A DNA stretch of 5,237 bases from JBEKJU01 sp050011095 (GTDB lineage Bacteria; Desulfobacterota; Syntrophorhabdia; Syntrophorhabdales; WCHB1-27). The stretch spans positions 1 through 5,237 of the forward strand of contig JBEKJU010000270.1 of assembly GCA_050011095.1 (NCBI GenBank). Reading direction: 5' to 3'. Position numbers and translations under genes: made by a program. This document shows, one piece after another, positions 1-4,308 of the stretch. Position 1 is the stretch's first letter. Each line of letters opens with the position of its first letter. Under the pieces are notes generated by a model. The model was not told where the DNA came from. It worked only from the letters and a program-made list of their open reading frames with translations, and ran no database searches.

Positions 1-52
1 GAAGGAAATAAATGAGTCAGATGGCGAAGGATTTTTGGCCGATCGGCGAGGC

Positions 53-93
53 GCGGAAAGGCCAAATGTACTGGATGTACATGACCTTTTCGC
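53..93. repeat. Long imperfect inverted repeat (hairpin)
   Basis: Bases 53-64 pair with 82-93 (one C-A mismatch at 62/84 and one G-T wobble at 56/90), and 67-71 pair with 77-81 around a 5-base TGGAT loop, with an AA bulge at 65-66. The hairpin is too long and regular to dismiss. It is not followed by a T-run on either strand, so it is not a standard terminator. It could be a REP-like element, a miniature mobile element remnant or an RNA processing site. Confidence 0.5.
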
Positions 94-273
94 AACGAAG
101 CGGGCGGACAAAAAGACGAGCCGGATGGCCCATTTATTTTCTGACGAGCCCTAAGCTTCTTTCGCTGCCCATATTTTCCACCCGTCTCGAACTGCGGCGC
201 CTCCGTTGCGCTCATGACGATGAGCGCGTGATGGACAACGGAAACGGCTGGAAGAGCATTAAACGTGCCCAGG

Positions 274-288
274 CGACCCAAAGGGTCG
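274..288 (-). terminator. Weak hairpin downstream of sodC
   Basis: CGACCC and GGGTCG form a perfect 6-bp stem with a 3-base loop, starting 45 bases after the sodC stop on the minus strand. No clear T-run follows, only GTTT some 10 bases later. It is therefore at best a weak terminator or a transcript-end stabilising hairpin. Confidence 0.2.
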
Positions 289-332
289 AAGGGACGGAGA
301 GCATGGAAACGCCCCTGCCGCGGCCTGTCTGT

Positions 333-875
333 TCATTTTCCGGCAATCCCGATTACTCCGCAGCCGATGCGGGGTCCCGAGTTGCCGGCCGGCTGTGAGG
401 TGAGGTCATCGGCATTGCCATGGACAATGACACTGCGACCGATGATGGAATCGCGTCCCTCGAAGGAAAGGAGCGGGTCTGTCAACTCGAGGTGAGCTTT
501 CCCGTCGGCGCCTGCCGTGAGATTACCGAGATCCCCCACGTGCCGGTCTTTGGCGGCCGGCCCCCCATGGTGCATCCCCTCGGGGTTGAAGTGGCCGCCC
601 GCTGAGTCGCCGTTCGGCGCTGAGCAGTCCCCGTACTGATGCACGTGAAATCCGTGAAGGCCAGGTGTCAGCCCATCTAGATCGGCGACAACCTTGATCC
701 CGCTGCCCACCTTCGTAAAGGTCACAACCCCCTTCACCTTGCCGCCCTGCGTCGGACTGACGACGGCAACCGCCTTACCTATCCCCTGCCCAGCCGCCCC
801 CTGCCCGTGGACGTAGGCCGTGGAACCTAGAAGCAACAGACCGAGTGAAATTACAGACACCATGATATTTCTCAT
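333..875 (-). CDS. sodC: Secreted Cu/Zn superoxide dismutase
   Basis: This enzyme dismutates superoxide to oxygen and hydrogen peroxide. The 180-residue protein begins with a Sec signal (MRN, then a hydrophobic core at about 5-22, likely cut near residue 24) and has no lipobox cysteine, so it should be soluble in the periplasm. All family ligands are visible: copper His77, His79, His95 and His152; zinc His95 (bridging), His103, His112 and Asp115; the disulfide pair Cys84 (GDCS) and Cys172 (IGCGVIG); and active-site Arg169. Length and the C-terminal GPRIGCGVIG block are normal, so it appears intact. The start at 875 is preferred over upstream in-frame ATGs because AGGAGG lies exactly 6 bases before it. 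It is the third gene after perR and the rubredoxin gene, separated from the latter by 127 bases with no clear terminator, so co-transcription or a weak private promoter are both possible. Confidence 0.96.
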   Translation of the reverse strand: MRNIMVSVISLGLLLLGSTAYVHGQGAAGQGIGKAVAVVSPTQGGKVKGVVTFTKVGSGIKVVADLDGLTPGLHGFHVHQYGDCSAPNGDSAGGHFNPEGMHHGGPAAKDRHVGDLGNLTAGADGKAHLELTDPLLSFEGRDSIIGRSVIVHGNADDLTSQPAGNSGPRIGCGVIGIAGK

Positions 876-881
876 ATGCAT

Positions 882-887
882 CCTCCT
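882..887 (-). promoter_or_regulatory. Ribosome binding site of sodC
   Basis: On the minus strand AAAGGAGG stands 6 bases before the ATG at 875. Earlier in-frame ATGs at 908, 893 and 881 lie upstream of or next to this site and lack their own, so it decides the start and puts the signal peptide at the N-terminus. Confidence 0.85.
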
Positions 888-1002
888 TTGCATGCTTTGG
901 CGGACCATGATTCAAAATAAATGCGTTGTGGCCCTGTAGAATATCTCCTTCTCCGCCTTCAAATGGCGATTCAGCCGATTGGGAGAGCCGAAATAAGTCT
1001 GG

Positions 1003-1707
1003 CTAACCCGCCTTTTCGAAGTCTGTTTTCGACGCGCCGCACGTAGGGCATACCCATGAGTCGGGCAGGTCCTCGAAAGCAGTACCTGCCTCTATTCCCG
1101 TATCCGGATCGCCTTCTGTGGGGTTATAGACATACCCGCAGATCTTGCATTCGTAGCTCGCCATGGTTCCTTCCTTCTTTTCCGGTTGTTTTTCATCCTC
1201 CCCGACCCCGACATAGGTCGGCGCCGTCTTCGGGGATTTTCCACCCTTTATGCGATGATAATGGTCATAGGTCATGGGCCGGCCGTCGCTGACCACGTCC
1301 GCGTCTACCACGCGGCCCAGAAAGATAGTGTGGGTTCCCGCATCCATGCTTGCCACCAGCTCGCAGTCCATGTAGCTCGTTGTGTGGTCGAGCACGATAG
1401 GGGCTCGGGAGGGCCCCAGCCTGTAGCTGATCCCCTCGAATTTATCGCTATCCCTTCCCGATTTAAACCCGAAGCGGCCGATAAACTGCATGGGGGTCTC
1501 CTCGGCGAGTATGGACACGCTGAAAGCCCGGCTTTTGGAGATGAGTTCATGGGTGAGGTTCTGCTTGTTGATGCAGACCGAGACCGTTGCCGGCTCCGAC
1601 GTGACCTGGCAAACCGTATTTGCGATTTGACCGTTGAGCTTTCCGCCCCCTTGAGCGGAAATGATGTAGACCCCATAGCTGCACTGTTGAAGGGCAGTCC
1701 TGTTCAT
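1003..1707 (-). CDS. hrb: Flavin reductase-rubredoxin fusion (high molecular weight rubredoxin)
   Basis: The 234-residue cytoplasmic redox protein has two domains. Residues 1-165 form a flavin reductase-like (split-barrel FMN-binding) domain ending in the family block GGKSPKTAPTY. Residues 166-181 are a charged linker rich in Glu and Lys. Residues 182-234 are a complete rubredoxin with Cys187-X2-Cys190-Gly and Cys220-Pro-X-Cys223-Gly as the four iron ligands. Fusions of this kind (Hrb of acetogens such as Moorella) take electrons from NAD(P)H through flavin to the rubredoxin centre and feed flavodiiron proteins or rubrerythrins that reduce oxygen, NO or peroxide. The partner is not in the window, so the acceptor is inferred. 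The start at 1707 is chosen because GGGAGG lies 7 bases upstream. A GTG at 1755 overlapping the perR stop is possible but lacks a good site. The gene follows perR by 44 bases, so an operon is likely. An internal start at 1164 could also give free rubredoxin. Confidence 0.93.
   Translation of the reverse strand: MNRTALQQCSYGVYIISAQGGGKLNGQIANTVCQVTSEPATVSVCINKQNLTHELISKSRAFSVSILAEETPMQFIGRFGFKSGRDSDKFEGISYRLGPSRAPIVLDHTTSYMDCELVASMDAGTHTIFLGRVVDADVVSDGRPMTYDHYHRIKGGKSPKTAPTYVGVGEDEKQPEKKEGTMASYECKICGYVYNPTEGDPDTGIEAGTAFEDLPDSWVCPTCGASKTDFEKAG
1165..1176 (-). promoter_or_regulatory. Possible internal ribosome binding site for free rubredoxin
   Basis: The minus strand reads AGAAGGAAGGAACC directly before an in-frame ATG (1162-1164). 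That ATG opens MASYECKICG, a typical N-terminus for a stand-alone rubredoxin of 53 residues. The purine-rich stretch encodes linker residues Glu and Lys, so it may simply be codon usage. The match to an independent rubredoxin start is still striking. Confidence 0.35.
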
Positions 1708-1714
1708 CCGGTAT

Positions 1715-1720
1715 CCTCCC
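1715..1720 (-). promoter_or_regulatory. Ribosome binding site of the rubredoxin fusion gene
   Basis: GGGAGG is spaced 7 bases from the ATG at 1707 and lies in the 44-base gap after the perR stop. It selects this ATG over the GTG at 1755. Confidence 0.8.
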
Positions 1721-1751
1721 TTAACTACATTAAGCAACTGATAAGTCGTTT

Positions 1752-2249
1752 TCACGTCTTTTTCTGTTTGGTCATAAGGAATGCCTGGTTTCCTTCCTTC
1801 GCACCATGCGTGCTCGCCTCATCGCCTTGTGCACAGTCCTTGCACACCCCTTTGAAATTAAGCTGGATCGCATCGACCCGATGGCCGTCTACGGTTCTTG
1901 TATCCAGTGGGCCCATATTGGCCAGAAAGGGGATGCCACAAGCTATGTCTAGTACTTTCCCACACGCCTTGCAATAGAAATGATAATGAGGGGTGATGCA
2001 GGGATCGAACCTTTTCTTACCCGGGTCGATATCGAGCTCTTGAATTTTTCCTGCCTTCGCGAGCATTGACAGGGTGTTGTAGACCGTCGCAAAGGATATA
2101 CCCGGATATTCTTTCAGAAGTTCGAGGTAAATACTGTGTGCCGATGGATGGGTTCTGTTCCCGTCGAGAAGCCTCAAAATGGCCCGTCGCTGCGGGGTTA
2201 TTTTTAGCCCTATTTCCCTGAGCGTTTCTGTAGTCTTATCTTTCATCAT
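1752..2249 (-). CDS. perR: PerR peroxide-sensing repressor (Fur family)
   Basis: This DNA-binding metalloregulator is released from its operators when peroxide oxidises its iron-binding histidines. The 165-residue protein has an N-terminal winged helix (about 8-80, with LKITPQRRAIL and the recognition helix region FATVYNTL) and a C-terminal metal/dimer domain. The PerR regulatory site is complete by comparison with Bacillus PerR (His37, Asp85, His91, His93, Asp104): here His34, Asp82, His88, His90 and Asp101. Asp101 (GKVLD), where Fur and Zur carry Glu, argues for PerR. Structural zinc cysteines are Cys93/Cys96 and Cys136/Cys139. The 26-residue tail after Cys139 is longer than usual and polar. 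An in-frame TAA sits immediately before the ATG at 2249, so the protein cannot start earlier, and there is no Shine-Dalgarno. A second ATG follows directly. A PerR box abuts the start codon, so autoregulation is expected. It is the first gene of the run perR, rubredoxin fusion, sodC. Confidence 0.93.
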   Translation of the reverse strand: MMKDKTTETLREIGLKITPQRRAILRLLDGNRTHPSAHSIYLELLKEYPGISFATVYNTLSMLAKAGKIQELDIDPGKKRFDPCITPHYHFYCKACGKVLDIACGIPFLANMGPLDTRTVDGHRVDAIQLNFKGVCKDCAQGDEASTHGAKEGNQAFLMTKQKKT

Positions 2250-2264
2250 TTATAATAATTATCA
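2250..2264 (-). promoter_or_regulatory. PerR box (operator)
   Basis: The minus strand reads TGATAATTATTATAA, which matches the PerR consensus TTATAATNATTATAA at 14 of 15 positions. It fits the Fur-type 7-1-7 pattern equally well, so Fur binding cannot be excluded from sequence alone. It ends one base before the perR ATG and covers the -10 hexamer, a placement that would block polymerase. Confidence 0.85.
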
Positions 2265-2285
2265 TATAATAACTATTCTTGTCAA
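2258..2285 (-). promoter_or_regulatory. perR promoter
   Basis: A perfect -35 hexamer TTGACA (2285-2280) is followed by a 16-base spacer and GATAAT (2263-2258), 5 of 6 to the -10 consensus. Transcription should begin around 2250-2252, at or within about 3 bases of the ATG, predicting a leaderless mRNA. The PerR box overlaps the -10. Confidence 0.75.
2264..2278 (-). promoter_or_regulatory. Second, weaker PerR-like box
   Basis: The 15 bases GAATAGTTATTATAT match the PerR consensus at 11 of 15 positions and lie directly upstream of the strong box, within the promoter spacer. Together they could form a tandem operator. The region is AT-rich, so a chance match is possible. Confidence 0.35.
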
Positions 2286-2287
2286 GA

Positions 2288-2497
2288 GAATTTCCCGGCC
2301 GTGGAAATATCCTAAAAGAGCCTCAGAGCGTCAGGCCCCTTGAGGCGCCGCTCCCACAGGAAGGTCCAATCGCCGGTATAACAGGTCTCCTCCCAGGACA
2401 TGCTCTCATCTATCCAGTCGGTGTATTCGGACAGTCCCCATCTGCCGGTGAAATATCCCTCGGGCGTCGTCCTCATATCTTTGATGCTGATGCTTAT
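2288..2497 (-). pseudogene. N-terminal fragment of a GcvT/O-demethylase-like methyltransferase
   Basis: The minus strand encodes 61 residues from an ATA at 2497 to a TAG at 2312, including EYTDWIDESMSWEETC, TGDWTFLWE and KGPDALRLF. These resemble, from memory, the start of tetrahydrofolate-linked aminomethyltransferase (GcvT)/O-demethylase-like proteins that act on methoxylated aromatics or methyl donors. Reading through the TAG gives DISTAGKFS, which still fits the family, where I expect SDIS at this point, so the TAG looks like a Ser-to-stop change. After that the frame is lost in the perR promoter. A perfect AGGAGG (2505-2510) lies 7 bases before the ATA, as if ATG had become ATA. Full-length relatives are several hundred residues, so only the first tenth or so remains. 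It should be non-functional. The family assignment is from motif memory and is moderately sure; the coding look of the fragment is clear. Confidence 0.7.
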
Positions 2498-2730
2498 TGC
2501 AGTTCCTCCTTCATGATGATCGCTCTCCCACTTGTGGGGTTGATCTTATAATAACCATTGTCAACCTGTCCGTCACGGTGCCCGGTGCGCACTTTTCGTC
2601 GGATCATTGCCGGGCTGAATCTCCTCGAAGTAATCATTGATGCTTGTAGGTTCCGGAGACCGGGTACTTATGTTTTTTTGCACCCATGGTACTGTTTATA
2701 GAACCAACATTTGTCAATTCACGATTCCTT
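2498..2730. other. Gene-poor stretch upstream of the methyltransferase fragment
   Basis: No intact gene is visible here. Besides the element at 2546-2564 there is another perfect TTGACA on the minus strand (2717-2712) without a well-spaced -10. There is also a small minus-strand frame that opens at an ATG at 2687, meets a run of seven A bases and shifts frame. With six A bases it would read 37 residues to a TGA at 2573, including INDYFEEIQPG. Without a ribosome binding site or recognised family this stays a possibility only. Confidence 0.35.
2546..2564 (-). promoter_or_regulatory. Promoter-like element resembling the perR control region
   Basis: The minus strand has TTGACA (2564-2559) running into CAATGGTTATTATAA, 11 of 15 to the PerR consensus. 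A TATTAT inside it, with GTGACG 17 bases upstream, could serve as -10/-35. It lies about 50 bases before the methyltransferase fragment and shares TATAATAAC-ATT-GTCAA (plus-strand reading) with the perR promoter. It may be a relic promoter of the decayed gene. Confidence 0.35.
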
Positions 2731-2761
2731 TTAATAAAAATGCCAAGGCAATTAGCTTTGG
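2731..2761 (-). terminator. Rho-independent terminator of the lipoprotein gene
   Basis: Five bases beyond the stop at 2766, the minus strand forms CCAAAGC / GCCTTGG (7 bp with one G-T pair, 5-base loop TAATT), followed by CATTTTTATTAA. Stem, position and T-run agree with an intrinsic terminator ending the transcript of the 3263-2766 gene. Confidence 0.75.
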
Positions 2762-2765
2762 TCGT

Positions 2766-3263
2766 TTATTCCCCGTTCCTTAGCTCCTTAGATAGGGCTT
2801 TATTTCTTTTGGGATTTGTAGTGCAGCCATCTTGGTTTTGCGCTTCCTCTTTGATTTTGTCGGCGATGAGCCTTGCAAGTGCTTTATCGTGACTCGCCCA
2901 AATACCAATCTCCGTTATCTTCTCCGTGAGCTTGACGGCAACAACCTTTACCTTTATTTTCTTAGCCGAGCCTTCAATTGAACCTCCATCTTCTTCTCTG
3001 GTTTTTTCGATTCGCATAATTTCAATATGGAGATTCATCAGCGCTATGACCGACGTATCCCATATTTTTTCAAAAGATGCATCAATGGCTTCCTGAGCAT
3101 CCGCCTTTCTGATCTGTTTTTGCAGCTCTGCTCCCTTAATGGCTAGTTGAGCCCCGCCAAATACTGCTTCGGTCAGGGGAACGGTTATTAAAGTGCACGC
3201 TTGCAGAGCCAGCCATACACCGGCAAGAAAAACAAGTGATAAAACCGCCGAGATAATTTTCAT
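2766..3263 (-). CDS. Small lipoprotein, DUF3568-like
   Basis: This is a 165-residue predicted lipoprotein. Residues 1-22 are a signal peptide and L20-Q-A-C23 is a clear lipobox, so Cys23 should be acylated and the protein membrane-anchored, probably in the outer membrane. The mature part begins hydrophobic (ITVPLTEAVFGGAQLAIKG), continues as a helical stretch (about 46-70) and then an alternating beta-like segment (about 75-125: IEIMRIEKT, IKVKVVAVKL, TEIGIWASHD), and ends in a charged tail with a lone Cys. The pattern resembles DUF3568-type lipoproteins of unknown role; this is recognition by pattern, not by search. The start has GAGGA 8 bases upstream. It follows the 3542-3306 gene by 42 bases and is closed by a terminator at 2731-2761. 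Its DNA is visibly richer in A and T (AAA, ATT, TTT codons) than sodC or the rubredoxin gene, which could mean transfer. Confidence 0.88.
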   Translation of the reverse strand: MKIISAVLSLVFLAGVWLALQACTLITVPLTEAVFGGAQLAIKGAELQKQIRKADAQEAIDASFEKIWDTSVIALMNLHIEIMRIEKTREEDGGSIEGSAKKIKVKVVAVKLTEKITEIGIWASHDKALARLIADKIKEEAQNQDGCTTNPKRNKALSKELRNGE

Positions 3264-3305
3264 CGATGATTCCTCATGGTAGTTTTCCAGGTCCTAATCC
3301 TCCCT

Positions 3306-3542
3306 TCACTGTACCATCAGACTGCGTTGGGCCGTCTCGAAGGCCACCGACGGGATCATCCCCGGAAACCTCTGTACTGCCGCCGACCAGACCAGTCCGG
3401 CAAGGTCCTTGGGGCCCCAGCAATGGTCACACCGGTTGAGTGCGAGCGCAGAGCCGGCTGGGGGACCGGGAAAAGAGATGCCCGCCGAGGACGGCCCCAT
3501 AATTGCGGACACGATGGGCAGCAAAAGATTGAGCTTACCCAT
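3306..3542 (-). CDS. Small protein of unknown function with a C-X2-C motif
   Basis: I do not recognise this 78-residue protein. It starts with a short hydrophobic segment (MGKLNLLLPIVSAIMG) followed by a Gly/Pro-rich stretch, carries Cys38-Asp-His-Cys41 and ends QRSLMVQ. Support for a real gene: GAGGGG about 5 bases before the ATG, strong G/C preference at third codon positions throughout, and placement 42 bases ahead of the lipoprotein gene on the same strand. Against: overlapping frames on the opposite strand (3276-3647) and in another minus frame are also open, and there is no recognisable domain. The Cys pair could bind a metal but a single pair is weak evidence. It may be a truncated remnant of a longer gene. 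Confidence 0.5.
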   Translation of the reverse strand: MGKLNLLLPIVSAIMGPSSAGISFPGPPAGSALALNRCDHCWGPKDLAGLVWSAAVQRFPGMIPSVAFETAQRSLMVQ

Positions 3543-3774
3543 GGCACCCCTCTTTGTAATGTAGGGCCGCGGAGAGCCGAGGGAAAGACCCCCGATATCA
3601 TCCGCGCTTCAATTCGGATATACACCGCCGGCGGAAGGGGGGATTGATTTTGCTGTAAGGATTTGGTAAAAACTCCCCGGCCTAATAACAACTGTGCCCG
3701 GGTATGTCTCGGAGCGAGGCGTTCATGCCGAGCAATGTGTATTTAGTAGAAGGACTAACTCTGAAGGTGGTACA
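3543..3774. other. Divergent intergenic region
   Basis: This segment separates the minus-strand gene at 3542 from the plus-strand frame at 3775, so it should hold promoters for both directions. I see no pair of hexamers convincing enough to call. A CTCGG...CCGAG inverted repeat (about 3708-3732) and a palindromic CCGCCGGCGG (about 3626-3635) are present but unexplained. Confidence 0.4.
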
Positions 3775-3924
3775 ATGAGTGTGGGGGCAGGGCAGCCCAC
3801 GGAAGAAGCGAACACTTTGGAGCCATTGCCGGATCAAATAAACGATGTGGTCTATGATTTGAGCAGAAAGAAAAAAAAGTTTGAAGGCCGGGTTGAGAAA
3901 TTCAATCCGTACCACGATGGGTAA
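3775..3924 (+). CDS. Small charged protein, unknown (possibly broken)
   Basis: This is a 49-residue frame with GAAGGTGG four bases before its ATG. It is acidic at first (EEANTLEPLPDQINDVVYD) and then basic (SRKKKKFEGRVEKF), and stops right after NPYHDG. I recognise no family. The good ribosome site and ordinary-looking composition support translation. The abrupt stop, with the next frame (one base over) beginning across it, suggests either a translationally coupled pair or a single gene split by a frameshift. The run of eight A bases in its Lys codons is a plausible slip site. Confidence 0.45.
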   Translation: MSVGAGQPTEEANTLEPLPDQINDVVYDLSRKKKKFEGRVEKFNPYHDG

Positions 3925-4171
3925 GGCAAGTTTCACAGATGGAGAAGGGACCGGTAGTGGAGGCGGCAGAGGCAACGTGAAGAAAGATGAGGGGCAGATG
4001 GGCATCGTAGTCGGAGACAAGAAGCATATCAAGAAAGGCGATTCAGATGCTTGGTTCTGGGAGGGGTACCTACATGAAGAAGAGAAGAGGCACCCCGCGG
4101 AAAGAGTGTTTGCCGATAAAAAAAGAGATGAACTGTCCTGCTGCCAGACTGGTGGCGGTAGTGTCCGGTAG
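3917..4171 (+). CDS. Possible small Gly/Lys-rich protein or continuation of the previous frame
   Basis: This 84-residue frame opens with an ATG overlapping the previous stop by 8 bases (ATGGGTAA). It has no Shine-Dalgarno of its own, so it would need coupling to the upstream frame. The translated text has a Gly-rich start (GEGTGSGGGRGN), then a charged, protein-like stretch (KKDEGQMGIVVGDKKHIKKG, WFWEGYLHEEEKRHPAERVF) and a Cys-Cys near the end. No family is recognised. It overlaps the 4074-4283 frame by 98 bases, and both are unlikely to be fully real. Confidence 0.3.
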   Translation: MGKASFTDGEGTGSGGGRGNVKKDEGQMGIVVGDKKHIKKGDSDAWFWEGYLHEEEKRHPAERVFADKKRDELSCCQTGGGSVR

Positions 4172-4283
4172 TCTTATGTGCAGAGATAACGTGGGAGGCA
4201 ATGTTATCAGACCGGGGAATTGGCAGGCGGCCGTTCTCCACGGCCGTTCTTGCGGTGTAGATACCGGCGCTCCTGTGCCCTAG
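4074..4283 (+). CDS. Possible small basic protein
   Basis: This is a 69-residue frame with GGGAGGGG about 9 bases before the ATG, beginning MKKRRGTPRK and containing four Cys spread over the sequence. It ends 25 bases before the well-supported 4309 gene, an operon-like spacing. It overlaps the preceding frame by 98 bases in a different phase, contains a strong hairpin (4228-4246), and matches nothing I know. It may be the third piece of a decayed gene. Confidence 0.3.
   Translation: MKKRRGTPRKECLPIKKEMNCPAARLVAVVSGSLMCRDNVGGNVIRPGNWQAAVLHGRSCGVDTGAPVP
4226..4250. repeat. Hairpin with overlapping direct repeat
   Basis: CGGCCGT at 4228-4234 pairs with ACGGCCG at 4240-4246 around a 5-base loop, and two G-T pairs could extend it. 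The same bases form a 10-base direct repeat CGGCCGTTCT (4228-4237 and 4241-4250). No T-run follows, so a terminator is doubtful. It lies 59 bases before the 4309 gene and could influence its translation or mRNA stability. Confidence 0.45.
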
Positions 4284-4308
4284 CCTACGAGAACCAGGGG
4301 AGACTGTA

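Larger units (their letters stand above)
1..332. other. Unassigned region downstream of sodC
   Basis: I find no gene here that I can support. A plus-strand frame opens at an ATG at 12 after a GAAGGAAATAA purine stretch and runs to 398, but it overlaps the end of sodC antiparallel, is rich in Arg and Trp, and resembles no family I know. A minus-strand frame from an ATG at 215 stays open to the window edge with no Shine-Dalgarno in front. Either could be the remnant of a gene or a chance frame. The segment also holds a long imperfect hairpin (53-93) and a short perfect inverted repeat (274-288). Confidence 0.4.

Noticed and set aside
1..215. Minus-strand frame open to the window edge
   Set aside because: No ribosome binding site, no recognisable domain, and weak codon bias. 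It could be a real partial gene but cannot be supported.
12..398. Plus-strand frame of 128 codons with a purine stretch before its ATG
   Set aside because: It overlaps the 3' end of the certain sodC gene antiparallel, has an Arg/Trp-rich unlikely composition and no family resemblance. The region is reported as unassigned instead.
876..1002. Separate promoter or PerR box for sodC
   Set aside because: The 127-base gap holds only poor -35/-10 candidates (TTGAAG, TATTCT at wrong spacing) and no stretch close to the PerR consensus. A weak promoter cannot be excluded but is not callable.
1186..1977. Long plus-strand frame of 263 codons
   Set aside because: It is antisense to the rubredoxin fusion and perR, both of which have complete catalytic or binding motifs on the other strand. 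It is a mirror of GC-biased codons.
2279..2551. Plus-strand frame opposite the methyltransferase fragment
   Set aside because: It starts at TTG inside the perR promoter with no ribosome site. The recognisable protein text is on the minus strand.
2697..2717. Third TTGACA with TATAAA as a promoter
   Set aside because: The spacing between the hexamers is only about 11 bases, too short for a sigma70 promoter. It is kept only as a loose relative of the repeated motif.
3276..3647. Plus-strand frame of 123 codons
   Set aside because: It is antisense to the 3306-3542 gene, with Arg-rich shadow-like composition and no ribosome site.
3682..4032. Minus-strand frame of 116 codons, Pro/Leu/Phe-rich
   Set aside because: It is a hydrophobic mirror of the charged plus-strand frames, with no ribosome site and no domain.
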